A DNA stretch of 64,000 nt from Thalassorhabdus alkalitolerans. Its GTDB lineage: Bacteria > Bacillota > Bacilli > Bacillales > Marinococcaceae. The position numbers were made by a program, and so were the translations under genes. How positions within the stretch are numbered: the first letter of the stretch is position 1; the number at the start of each line of letters is the position of its first letter. The notes beneath the pieces were generated by a model that was not told where the DNA came from, made no database searches, and saw nothing but the letters and a program-made list of their open reading frames with translations. The stretch lies in the NCBI RefSeq assembly GCF_042656585.1, contig NZ_JBHSPG010000023.1; one strand, 5' to 3'. Below, piece after piece: positions 15,174 through 22,264 of this stretch.

Positions 15174-15392
15174 TTAGTTGTTATTGTTGTTATCATTGTT
15201 GTTGCGATTGTTGCGGTTATTACGGTTGTTGCGGTTGTTGCGGTCTAAATCTTGTAGATCGTTATCGTTTGCGAACTCAGTGTTCACATTGTCAAGATTT
15301 AGTTCGTTGTTGTTATTGTTGTTATTGTTGTTGTTGCGGTTGTTACGGTTGTTGCGATTGTTGCGGTTGTCGTTGTTGTTATTGTTATTCAT
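15174..15392 (-). CDS. Asparagine-rich low-complexity protein (copy 1, 72 aa)
   Basis: A 72-residue protein made of two Asn/Arg-rich blocks (NNRNNRNNRNN type) around a conserved core, ELNLDNVNTEF and ANDNDLQDLD. The ATG at 15392 sits four bases after GGAGGTGAT; an upstream GTG would lie inside that site. A paralogue with the same core lies at 15621. The composition is like that of spore coat or matrix proteins, but nothing else supports that. No signal peptide is present. Confidence 0.65.
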   Translation of the reverse strand: MNNNNNNDNRNNRNNRNNRNNNNNNNNNNELNLDNVNTEFANDNDLQDLDRNNRNNRNNRNNRNNNDNNNNN

Positions 15393-15506
15393 CGTTATCA
15401 CCTCCCAAAAATAGCATTGCCTTTTTTAACATTCTTATACTAAGTTTCTTTGGAAGAAAAAGGATGGGAATAATCAAAATTTTGAGATCAGAAAGGTGCC
15501 TGTCAG

Positions 15507-15613
15507 TGGTGCCTGGCACCCACAAACAGGAAAAGGAGACAAAGAGTTAAACCCAAGGTTCCGCACTTATCAGTATTACAGAATCATTACAAAAAAGAAG
15601 GGTGCCAGGCACC
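15507..15613. repeat. Pair of GGTGCCTGGCACC palindromes
   Basis: GGTGCCTGGCACC is found at about 15509-15522 and its counterpart GGTGCCAGGCACC at 15601-15613. These self-complementary words are about 90 bases apart in the spacer between the two Asn-rich genes. Such palindromes recur in intergenic DNA of bacilli. Confidence 0.7.
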
Positions 15614-15620
15614 CTTTCAA

Positions 15621-15788
15621 TTAACAGTTATTATTGTTACGCTCGCGGTTATCTCTGTTTTTTAAATCCTGCAGATTTACTTCACAAGCAAATTCTGTAT
15701 TTAAATCGTCAACATTTAATTCATTCTCCAAATTGTTATTCTCGTTGTTATTGTTATTATTGTTATTTCTATTGTTGTTATTTCTCAA
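15621..15788 (-). CDS. Asparagine-rich low-complexity protein (copy 2, 55 aa)
   Basis: The minus strand carries GGGGGGTGAAAACA before a TTG codon, exactly where copy 1 has GGAGGTGATAACG before its ATG. The resulting 55 residues start MRNNNNRNNN and contain ELNVDDLNTEFACEVNLQDL, matching the core of copy 1 (ELNLDNVNTEF…DLQDL). An upstream GTG overlapping the ribosome site is a less likely start. There are two Cys, one at the extreme C-terminus. The function is unknown. The paralogy is the main reason to accept the gene. Confidence 0.6.
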   Translation of the reverse strand: MRNNNNRNNNNNNNNENNNLENELNVDDLNTEFACEVNLQDLKNRDNRERNNNNC

Positions 15789-15932
15789 TGTTTTCACCCC
15801 CCTGTGGATTACTTTTTCCCTTACGTGATGATTTATACTGGGGTTATTTCAGAAAAAACAGGCAGGTTTCTTTCAATAGGAAAGCAGTATCTATAGAATA
15901 AAAAAAAGAGCAAACGAACAGGCGGGGTATAG

Positions 15933-16595
15933 ATGAAGACACCTTTTGAAAGGTGGGATGGCTGCCAGGACGCATACGATTCAATGACAGAGCTTCTTTC
16001 TGATCCTTATTGGACTCCGGGCAGAGACTATTCCTTTACAATAAAAGAAAACGACAGTGAGACCGTGGTTTCTTCACTTCACGGCGGGGGAATTGAGCCT
16101 GGAACCACGGAGGTTGCCTGCCTTGTTTCAGAAAAGGGAGGTTTTACTTATTTTGATTTTAATGGAAGGCTTAGGAAAAGTAACACCATCCTTCATGTAA
16201 CCTCAAATCATTATGATGAAAAGAATATTTTACGGATATCTCAGGAGAAGAAACACCACCTTGCCTTTCATGGGTGCATGGGAAAAGAGAGTGTCACATA
16301 TATTGGAGGTCTTGATTATTCATTGCGGAACGCTATTTGGTCAAGTCTTGAAGCATACGGGTTCCAGGTTGAACTGGCACCTTTTCATATTGGAGGAAAT
16401 AACCCAGTCAACGTTTGCAACCGCACAAAAATTGGGAAAGGCGTTCAATTTGAATTAAGTGAAGGACTAAGGAGGTCATTTTTTTCTGAAGGAAAGTGGA
16501 ATCGTCCAAGACGAAGAGAATGTGTAAATTGGACGAATACATTGTTTCACTATGCAGAAGCAGTGATTAAAGGGTATGAAGGTTATATCAAATAA
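15933..16595 (+). CDS. Poly-gamma-glutamate hydrolase family protein
   Basis: A 220-residue member of the DUF867/PghP family (phage PghP; B. subtilis YjqB, YmaC, YndL). These are zinc enzymes that cleave poly-gamma-glutamate. The hallmark SLHGGGIEPGTTEVA near residue 50 supplies a metal-binding His and Glu, and LAFHGC near 112 supplies the next His. NRTKIGKGVQFELS is the conserved C-terminal part. There is no signal peptide. These genes are often phage- or transfer-associated, but no phage genes flank this one. The ribosome site CAGGCGGGG is weak to moderate. The neighbouring Asn-rich genes run in the opposite direction. Confidence 0.88.
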   Translation: MKTPFERWDGCQDAYDSMTELLSDPYWTPGRDYSFTIKENDSETVVSSLHGGGIEPGTTEVACLVSEKGGFTYFDFNGRLRKSNTILHVTSNHYDEKNILRISQEKKHHLAFHGCMGKESVTYIGGLDYSLRNAIWSSLEAYGFQVELAPFHIGGNNPVNVCNRTKIGKGVQFELSEGLRRSFFSEGKWNRPRRRECVNWTNTLFHYAEAVIKGYEGYIK

Positions 16596-16768
16596 CTTGT
16601 AGAATTATGGGTAACGTACCGAAGAATGAAGCAAGTCAAAAGACTGTTTCTTTTGTCCAAACAGTAAAATTGATTAATACTTTTTATTTATATATTAAAG
16701 GAAACTCTCCTGATTTTGTCGAATATATAGAAAGTAGAGATCGATGGATGAAAGAGGGTGGAAGAGAA

Positions 16769-17029
16769 ATGCCAGACAGCAGGCAAAAAACGGAAGAATT
16801 TTTACAAACCCTGCCTAAAGATCAACGTGCAGTTTACGTTTATATGCGTGATGAGTACGAGCGTTTAGCAGCAGCAGGGAAACAAACAGATGTGGAAGAA
16901 TATGACGCTTATGTAGAAAAGAAAGCCAGTGAAAAATTCGGGATCACAAGACAGGATGCTATGAATACGTACGCCTTAACTGAATCTCAATTGAGGATCT
17001 TCCATAATTATAGAGCATCCGATATATGA
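16769..17029 (+). CDS. Small protein (86 aa), unknown
   Basis: An 86-residue soluble, mainly helical protein starting MPDSRQKTEEFLQTLPKDQR. A likely C-terminal helical pair is ASEKFGITRQDAMNTYALTE. The frame is open further upstream to 16607. I chose the ATG at 16769 because GAGGGTGGAAGAG precedes it and the upstream segment is AT-rich without a ribosome site. No family recognised. Confidence 0.55.
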   Translation: MPDSRQKTEEFLQTLPKDQRAVYVYMRDEYERLAAAGKQTDVEEYDAYVEKKASEKFGITRQDAMNTYALTESQLRIFHNYRASDI

Positions 17030-17032
17030 TAC

Positions 17033-17064
17033 AATAAAGAAGGGGAGACGTCCCCTTCTTTATT
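17033..17064. terminator. Bidirectional terminator
   Basis: AATAAAGAAGGGGA / TCCCCTTCTTTATT, a 14-bp perfect stem between convergent genes. Confidence 0.92.
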
Positions 17065-17752
17065 TATAGGTTTTCTTAAGAAGCTTTAACGTTTTCTTTG
17101 TTGTTTTTCTAACCGACTGTGGGTTTTGACCAGTGACCAGTCGTCCATCTTGTTTTACAAAAGAGGTAAAGGGAAGCAATGATTGTTTATAATTTGCTCC
17201 TCGTTTCTCCAGCTTTGATTGAAGGACAAAAGGGATTTGTTTATGAAGCATGAGCAGACGCTCTTCTTTATAAGAAAAAGAGGTTAACGTCTTGTCCTCG
17301 ATTAAATACTTCCCGTTCGAAAGCTTTACATTGATTAAGGCACTTGGACCGTGGCAGATCGCTGAGACAACTCCTTTGTTTTCGTAAATTTCTCTTGTGA
17401 TTCGCTGCAGATATGTCGAATCAGGAAAGTCCCACATGGTTCCATGGCCTCCTGCAAAATAAATAGCATGGTATTCATCACTTTTAATTTCTTCAGGAGA
17501 TAATGAATGTTGAAGCTTATTCCTGAAGGCCGGATCCTTTAAATACTTTCTCGTTTTCTTTCGGAGAAGGGCAGTAAGCTTGCTCCTTGGGTCTAAAGGA
17601 ACTTCACCCCCTGTAGGACTCACAATGTCTACTTCATATTTTTTAATTGCCTTATCATAAAATTCGGTCAGCTCACTTAACCATAATCCTGTTCTTTTCT
17701 TCGGATTTTCCAATGTCTCATGATTCGTGGCTGCAATCAGTATTCTCTTAAT
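17060..17752 (-). CDS. DJ-1/PfpI family protein (Hsp31-like) with apparent AUU start
   Basis: A type-1 glutamine-amidotransferase-fold protein of the DJ-1/Hsp31 group. The nucleophile Cys is in SAICHGPSAL (about residue 133) after the GG-H turn YFAGGHGT. Relatives act as glyoxalases, deglycases or chaperones; the specific role is unknown. No ATG, GTG or TTG gives the full N-terminus. The family start (K)RILIAATNHETLE is encoded from an ATT at 17752-17750, seven bases after GGGGAG, while the first canonical start (TTG, 17713) would cut off the first beta strand. I therefore infer an AUU start, or an ATG lost by mutation or sequencing error. Confidence 0.8.
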   Translation of the reverse strand: MKRILIAATNHETLENPKKRTGLWLSELTEFYDKAIKKYEVDIVSPTGGEVPLDPRSKLTALLRKKTRKYLKDPAFRNKLQHSLSPEEIKSDEYHAIYFAGGHGTMWDFPDSTYLQRITREIYENKGVVSAICHGPSALINVKLSNGKYLIEDKTLTSFSYKEERLLMLHKQIPFVLQSKLEKRGANYKQSLLPFTSFVKQDGRLVTGQNPQSVRKTTKKTLKLLKKTYK

Positions 17753-18006
17753 AGAAACTCTCCCCTTTCGTATTGTAGGTTTGTCATTCCTATTCCTTTT
17801 ATTTATCTCAAATATTCAGAATAACAAGGAAGAATATTGGTTTCCTCATATAAAGCAACATACTTTGTTTAATTTTCAGAATATACAATTAATTTATAGC
17901 TTTAAAGAGGAAAACCAGAACATGCAATGAATTATAATTACACGGATTAAAATTACAAATTAGGGCATCCTGGTTTAATACGAATACGGTAGTAAAGGAG
18001 GAGCTA

Positions 18007-18141
18007 ATGAAAAGCAGCAGATTGAACAGACGTGTACTTGCTCTTGTTGTTTTTTTGTTTTTTATCAGTGGACTTGGTGTTTTATCCTCATTTCAGCCAA
18101 ATGATACGATAGAACTTTACAACGCAGCTGATACTGGGTAA
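18007..18141 (+). CDS. Small exported or membrane peptide (44 aa)
   Basis: AAAGGAGGAGCTA precedes an ATG that opens 44 codons. Residues 1-10 are basic (MKSSRLNRRV), residues 11-28 are hydrophobic (LALVVFLFFISGLGVLSS), and a short tail follows (FQPNDTIELYNAADTG). The layout is that of a signal peptide plus a short mature peptide, or a single-pass micro-membrane protein. The ribosome site is one of the best in the window. There is no recognised family and no partner gene. The gaps on either side (17753-18006 and 18142-18377) show no other gene. Confidence 0.6.
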   Translation: MKSSRLNRRVLALVVFLFFISGLGVLSSFQPNDTIELYNAADTG

Positions 18142-18377
18142 GTTATTAATCGAAGTTCATATGTTCTTCTTTTTTCCAACCATGTTGTAGACATGTTCCT
18201 ATGTTCAACATTGCCATTATTTCTTATCTTCCATTAAAACTATTAATTTATTAATAATAGATTTACTAAAAATCTTCCTACTATTTACAGACTTGTCCGC
18301 ATATAAATAAAAAAACACTACTCACAGGATTCACCGAGACCCAGGCATGTGCTATTAGGGAAAAGGAGGAATTCACA

Positions 18378-18626
18378 ATGGAATATTATCCTGAAGAAAA
18401 AGTTACTTGCTCCTTAACAAATAGAGACGGAATTGTGAAAAGTAATGTTCAGGGAATTTATTTAGTGAGGTTTTCAAAAAATGATTGGAGAGTCTGCCGG
18501 AAAGAGAATTTGGTAAGTAAACACAAAATAAATGATGAAGAGCTGATAGACAGCATATTGATTGATATCCATTTAAAGTACCGGCAAGAGAATGTGCTGA
18601 GAGGTTTTATAAAAGAAGGAGCATAG
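18378..18626 (+). CDS. Small protein (82 aa), unknown
   Basis: An 82-residue soluble protein starting MEYYPEEKVTCSLTNRDGIV, with mixed strand and helix prediction and two Cys. The AAAAGGAGGAATTCACA ribosome site and a clean terminator support it. I do not recognise the family. Confidence 0.6.
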   Translation: MEYYPEEKVTCSLTNRDGIVKSNVQGIYLVRFSKNDWRVCRKENLVSKHKINDEELIDSILIDIHLKYRQENVLRGFIKEGA

Positions 18627-18633
18627 GCTTAGG

Positions 18634-18659
18634 ACTGTCCTGATAACGGACAGTTTTTT
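18634..18659 (+). terminator. Terminator
   Basis: ACTGTCC / GGACAGT with a 7-base loop, then six T. Confidence 0.88.
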
Positions 18660-18749
18660 ATTTGTTTGAAGGAAAAGATTGAAGTTACTGTATTGATAAA
18701 GAAGGGAATAAAGCATTAGGAAAATGTATAACCGAAAGGGAGGGGAATT

Positions 18750-18956
18750 ATGGAAACCTATAAGGTGAGATTTTATTTCGACCGAGATAATTACAAAACT
18801 GTCGGAATAAAAGGTGAATCAAAGAAAGAGATTCTCGATCAGATTACTAAAAGCAAGGATAAATGGCTGGTTCATGAGGAAAATACAGCCATTAACATGA
18901 ATCTGGTAACAAGAGTTACCTTTGTGAAGCCAAAGAAATCAAAAAAGAAAAGCTAA
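18750..18956 (+). CDS. Small basic protein (68 aa), unknown
   Basis: A 68-residue protein with a strand-rich N-terminal part (METYKVRFYFDRDNYKTVGI) and a Lys-rich C-terminus (KPKKSKKKS). The ribosome site GGGAGGGGAATT and a terminator support it. The basic tail could bind nucleic acid, which is a guess. Confidence 0.6.
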   Translation: METYKVRFYFDRDNYKTVGIKGESKKEILDQITKSKDKWLVHEENTAINMNLVTRVTFVKPKKSKKKS

Positions 18957-18969
18957 CAGGGAAACATCA

Positions 18970-19000
18970 GAAGGCTGGGGACGATTCCCAGCCTTCTTTT
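18970..19000 (+). terminator. Terminator
   Basis: AGAAGGCTGGG / CCCAGCCTTCT with a short loop and T run. Confidence 0.9.
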
Positions 19001-19152
19001 AGATACCTCTAAGTATCTGTTTTAACGGGGGACAGTTCAGGTGGTGGGGGCATAAAAGAAAAAACCCCTATAAGGAAAATGGAAGATATAGACATGCTTA
19101 TCCTTCTTCGTGTCATATAGATGTATTATATGACAAGCAAAGGGGGAGAAAC

Positions 19153-19599
19153 ATGCGCTCGATCATAATTAAGAAAAAATGGCTTCCTGTCATTATTTGT
19201 TCACCTGTTTTTTTCTTTTTAATTTTTGCCTGGTGGTACAATGAGGAAGTTCAATCATATGAGACAGCCGGTCAGGCAGAGGAATTTGAGATTCAAATGG
19301 TAACAACTGAATTTAAGACGACTACTGAGGATGGTAAAGAAATTGAAGCCTATCGCTGGGATCCAGGAACCATTGTCATTCCAAAAAATAAACAGGTGAA
19401 ATTAAAGATATACGGTGTGAATGGAAAAGAGCACCCTTTTATGATCGAAGGTACTGATATTAAAGGAACTGTGAAAAAAGGAGAAGAGACAGAAATAGAT
19501 CTTCACTTTACAGAGAGTGGAATCTATCGTCTGATTTGTCTCACGCATTCCCATCATGATGATAATGGCCCTATGGTTGGATATATTGTTGTCAATTAG
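19153..19599 (+). CDS. Membrane-anchored cupredoxin-like protein
   Basis: A 148-residue protein with an N-terminal uncleaved-type membrane anchor (about residues 10-28, ending FAWWYNEE) and an extracytoplasmic cupredoxin domain. Candidate copper ligands are His in KEHPF (about 98), Cys and His in CLTHSHHDDN (about 130-136) and Met in GPMVGY (about 142). This is the type-1 order His…Cys…His…Met. Such proteins transfer electrons or handle copper outside the membrane. It stands alone between two terminators, so its partner cannot be inferred from context. Confidence 0.82.
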   Translation: MRSIIIKKKWLPVIICSPVFFFLIFAWWYNEEVQSYETAGQAEEFEIQMVTTEFKTTTEDGKEIEAYRWDPGTIVIPKNKQVKLKIYGVNGKEHPFMIEGTDIKGTVKKGEETEIDLHFTESGIYRLICLTHSHHDDNGPMVGYIVVN

Positions 19600-19603
19600 G
19601 AAC

Positions 19604-19640
19604 AAGGCAAGCCTTCCATGCTGGAAGGCTTGCCTTATAA
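19604..19640 (+). terminator. Terminator after the cupredoxin gene
   Basis: A 15-bp perfect stem AAGGCAAGCCTTCCA / TGGAAGGCTTGCCTT with a 3-base loop. Confidence 0.88.
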
Positions 19641-19862
19641 TATTTCCCGTTCATATAGAGTGACTTCCGTCAATCACAAAGAAAAAAACTTGAAAATGCA
19701 GCCCAAGCTTTTTCTCGCTGGTGGCCATTTTATATTAAAGATACAAAAGAAGTTTGGTTCACTCCCTTGTTCATTGTAGAATAAAAGTATAGTATTAATG
19801 CAGAATGTTAAATAATGGAGACAAGGACTACAAGATGGAAAGAGATACAGGGGAGAATGGAA

Positions 19863-20288
19863 ATGAATATATCAATAGAGAGTTATATCAGCATTTTTAT
19901 ACACCAGACAGACTTAACGCTAACGAACTACGTAAAGGGAAAGTTATCTCCTTATAATATAGCGCCAGAGCAAAATTTAATTATGATGGTTCTGTGGGAA
20001 AGAGATGGCCTTACTCAAAATGAAATCGGCCAGCGTTTAAACAAGGATAAGACTAATATCGCACGGATGGCATACAGCCTGGAGAGAAAGGGATTTGTCC
20101 GCAGAGCAGGCTGTCCGGAAGACCGCCGGTCTCAAAGAGTATATCTCACAGAAGAAGGAGAGCTTTTAAAAGAAAAAGTCCTTCCCGTAGCTGAAGAATT
20201 TAACCAGCTAGTATGCAGAGGGATTACAGAGGAAGAATTAAATACGACTCGAAAAGTGCTTTCAAAAATGAGAGACAATGTGTACTAG
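19863..20288 (+). CDS. MarR family transcriptional regulator
   Basis: A 141-residue winged-helix repressor of the MarR family. The recognition region is GLTQNEIGQRLNKDKTNIARM, followed by the wing (PEDRRSQRVYLTEEG). N- and C-terminal helices form the dimer interface. Two Cys (in RRAGCPEDRR and QLVCRG) could allow thiol or electrophile sensing, as in other azoreductase regulators (YodB, MhqR). I chose the ATG at 19863, seven bases after GGGGAG. The gene directly precedes azoR, whose promoter region carries two matching palindromes, so azoR is the likely target. Confidence 0.88.
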   Translation: MNISIESYISIFIHQTDLTLTNYVKGKLSPYNIAPEQNLIMMVLWERDGLTQNEIGQRLNKDKTNIARMAYSLERKGFVRRAGCPEDRRSQRVYLTEEGELLKEKVLPVAEEFNQLVCRGITEEELNTTRKVLSKMRDNVY

Positions 20289-20328
20289 ATCAGGCAGGAA
20301 AATTTTTATCAAAAATTGAGTGTAAATA

Positions 20329-20402
20329 GTTGCTGTAACAACTTAGTTATATTATAGTGGGGATTGTAGAAAATTTTTTAGGGTTTTGGTTGCTATAGCA
20401 AC
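20329..20402 (+). promoter_or_regulatory. azoR promoter with two GTTGCT-N2-(A)GCAAC palindromes
   Basis: The palindrome GTTGCTATAGCAAC (20389-20402, perfect) and a near copy GTTGCTGTAACAAC (20329-20342) lie 60 bases apart. The first embeds a possible -35 TTGCTG. TATAGT follows 17 bases later as the -10 (20353-20358). One operator would block polymerase, and the other lies downstream. Binding by the adjacent MarR protein is inferred. Confidence 0.6.
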
Positions 20403-20508
20403 CTCTTATCTTGAAGATACATTCATTTATTCTGACTCTCATGTCTGCATGACACATGAAGAGTTAGGAAACCATAACAAAAACACGGAAAAAAAGGAGA
20501 AGATACAA

Positions 20509-21168
20509 GTGGCAAAAGTATTGTACATTACTGCAAATCCTAAAACACCAGAAGAATCTATCAGTTTGGCAGTTGGGGAAGAATTCTTAAAAGCATACAA
20601 AGAAGAAAACCCAAATGATGAAGTGGTGCATATCGACCTTTATAAAAAAGACCTTCCTTATATTGATACCGATGTATTCCAAGGCTGGGGCAAGCTTCAG
20701 CAAGGAAAAGGCTATGAAGAGCTAAGTGATGATGAAAAAGATAAAGTGTCACGTATCAATGAATTGACTGACCAGTTTATTGAAGCTGACAAGTATGTCT
20801 TTGTTACTCCACTATGGAACTTCAGCTTTCCTCCAAGAGTAAAGGCTTATATTGATAACATTGCTATTGCAGGCAAGACATTCAAATATACAGCAGAAGG
20901 CCCTGTGGGACTTCTTGAAGATAAGAAGGCGATCCACATTCAAGCGAGGGGCGGCATCTACTCTGAAGGCCCTGCAAAGGAAATGGAAATGGGCGACCGC
21001 TACATTAAGCAGGTATTAGCCTTTATGGGTGTAACAGATGTTGAATCAGTCATTGCCGAAGGAATGGCTCAAAATCCTGAAAAATCAGAGGAGATCAAGG
21101 CAGAGGCAATCGAAAATGCAAAAGAAACAGCAAAACGTTTCGCTAAAGATGCAGTCAAAGCACAATAA
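20509..21168 (+). CDS. azoR: FMN-dependent NADH-azoreductase
   Basis: A 219-residue flavodoxin-fold quinone/azo reductase of the AzoR family, related to YocJ and YvaB of B. subtilis. It detoxifies quinones by two-electron reduction with NADH. Motifs are [20 protein letters not shown] (flavin phosphate loop), the central [19 protein letters not shown] and the downstream [13 protein letters not shown]. The GTG at 20509, behind AAAAAGGAGAAGATACAA, gives the family start. The frame upstream is not coding. The unit is monocistronic with palindromic operators in its leader, probably repressed by the preceding MarR protein. Confidence 0.94.
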   Translation: MAKVLYITANPKTPEESISLAVGEEFLKAYKEENPNDEVVHIDLYKKDLPYIDTDVFQGWGKLQQGKGYEELSDDEKDKVSRINELTDQFIEADKYVFVTPLWNFSFPPRVKAYIDNIAIAGKTFKYTAEGPVGLLEDKKAIHIQARGGIYSEGPAKEMEMGDRYIKQVLAFMGVTDVESVIAEGMAQNPEKSEEIKAEAIENAKETAKRFAKDAVKAQ

Positions 21169-21171
21169 AGA

Positions 21172-21209
21172 AAAAACCTCGTGATGAGAATCTCATCACG
21201 AGGTTTTTC
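21172..21209. terminator. Bidirectional terminator after azoR
   Basis: AAAACCTCGTGATGA / TCATCACGAGGTTTT (15-bp stem) between azoR and the convergent small gene. Confidence 0.92.
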
Positions 21210-21364
21210 TATTTCGGGATGTTTTCCAAGGGAATTGGCTTTCTGTAATCATAAGAGAAACGTTCTTGCTCTGAAGTCGGAGTGGCTGCTTCCTGTGAAT
21301 CAGCAGATTGATTTTCGTTAGGCACGTTCTCCAGGGGAATGTCTTTGCCATAAGTGAACATCAT
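21209..21364 (-). CDS. Small protein with repeated PLENVP/PLENIP motif (51 aa)
   Basis: A 51-residue hydrophilic protein starting MMFTYGKDIPLENVPNENQS and ending YRKPIPLENIPK. The two ends carry the same short motif, [GR]K-x-IPLEN[VI]P, separated by a Ser/Glu/Ala/Thr-rich linker. GAGGAGGGTACTC precedes the ATG at 21364. The next ATG is an equally possible start. No family is recognised. The duplicated motif suggests two copies of a short binding element. Confidence 0.55.
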   Translation of the reverse strand: MMFTYGKDIPLENVPNENQSADSQEAATPTSEQERFSYDYRKPIPLENIPK

Positions 21365-21771
21365 GAGTACCCTCCTCTTTTTACTTACTATGTGCATAAG
21401 TAATAAAATTATCAGAATGAATGAATAGGTCCATATATCTATTTTATACCATCTATTGTAAAAATTATATGATAAATCTAATGATTTTTGAAAAAGTCTG
21501 ATAATTTATACAGATAAACACCTATGTACTTTTCTAAAAAGAATAATTGGTTTGTTGATTTTTCCTTTCATAACAGCCGATTCAGGTTATGTGAGTTGAC
21601 AAACAAATTGGAATTTTCCTCATTTGCGGCACATAGAATTTACCGAGGTAAAGAAGAAAAAATAAAACTAGTTAAAATGGACTAAATTTGAAATTTGAAA
21701 CCAGTAAAGGATTATTGTATAATTTGAAGAAATTACCTTTTAGAAAACTTTCAGAGGAGTGGATGGTTTTA
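21365..21771. other. AT-rich intergenic stretch
   Basis: About 400 bases between divergent small genes. The only structure noted is a weak inverted repeat ACTTA…TAAGT at about 21382-21402. No gene or RNA recognised. Confidence 0.4.
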
Positions 21772-22047
21772 ATGAGCACAACTGTTACAGATCGTATCGA
21801 GGGAATTATGTATGCTACAGGAAATAAGGAAAATGAAGCTGACATGCTGTGGGAAGTAGGACTTCAGCAAATGGGAGTAGAGGAACGGAGAATATACACA
21901 TATTACCTTGAAGTGCAGTTATACGATCCAATGAACAATCCATTAGAAATGACAGCAAAAAAGTTTCACAAAAGCGAAAGGGAAATTAAAGAAACTACAT
22001 TACAGTGCGCCACATACTTACACAAATTTGTGGAAGCAAGAAGGTAA
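21772..22047 (+). CDS. Small protein with a sigma-region-4-like C-terminus (91 aa)
   Basis: A 91-residue soluble protein starting MSTTVTDRIEGIMYATGNKE. The second half, GVEERRIYTYYLEVQL then NPLEMTAKKFHKSEREIKET, has the cadence of a sigma-70 region 4 or similar helix-turn-helix. The resemblance is visual only. The start is uncertain: ATG at 21772 has GAGGAG 12 bases upstream, while ATG at 21763 is too close to it. The ORF stays open to 21688 without a better site. Confidence 0.5.
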   Translation: MSTTVTDRIEGIMYATGNKENEADMLWEVGLQQMGVEERRIYTYYLEVQLYDPMNNPLEMTAKKFHKSEREIKETTLQCATYLHKFVEARR

Positions 22048-22213
22048 ATAAATAGAAAAGCAAGCCTTGGCGCTTAAATAAAATGATCGACAAAATGCGA
22101 TAATAAATGTCAGAATATTTTGTTTATTTGTCTGTTTTTCTCGATCTCTGTAGAATTTTAGGTGGATGACTGACTAGCAGATGACAGGGGAGAGCTTTAG
22201 AGAAAAGGAAAGC

Positions 22214-22247
22214 AAAAAAGACAAGGGGAGATCCTTGTCTTTTTTTA
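22214..22247. terminator. Terminator of the Bcr-type exporter gene
   Basis: AAAAAAGACAAGG / CCTTGTCTTTTTT stem usable from either side. It serves the minus-strand transporter gene. Confidence 0.88.
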
Positions 22248-22264
22248 TGTCGAAAATGGGGGAG

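Noticed and set aside
15602..15901. 99-codon Tyr/Cys-rich plus-strand frame
   Set aside because: It is the complement of Asn codons (AAC/AAT) in the Asn-rich gene.
17727..17930. 67-codon plus-strand frame overlapping the DJ-1 start
   Set aside because: AT-rich, no ribosome site, and antisense to the conserved N-terminus of the DJ-1 protein.
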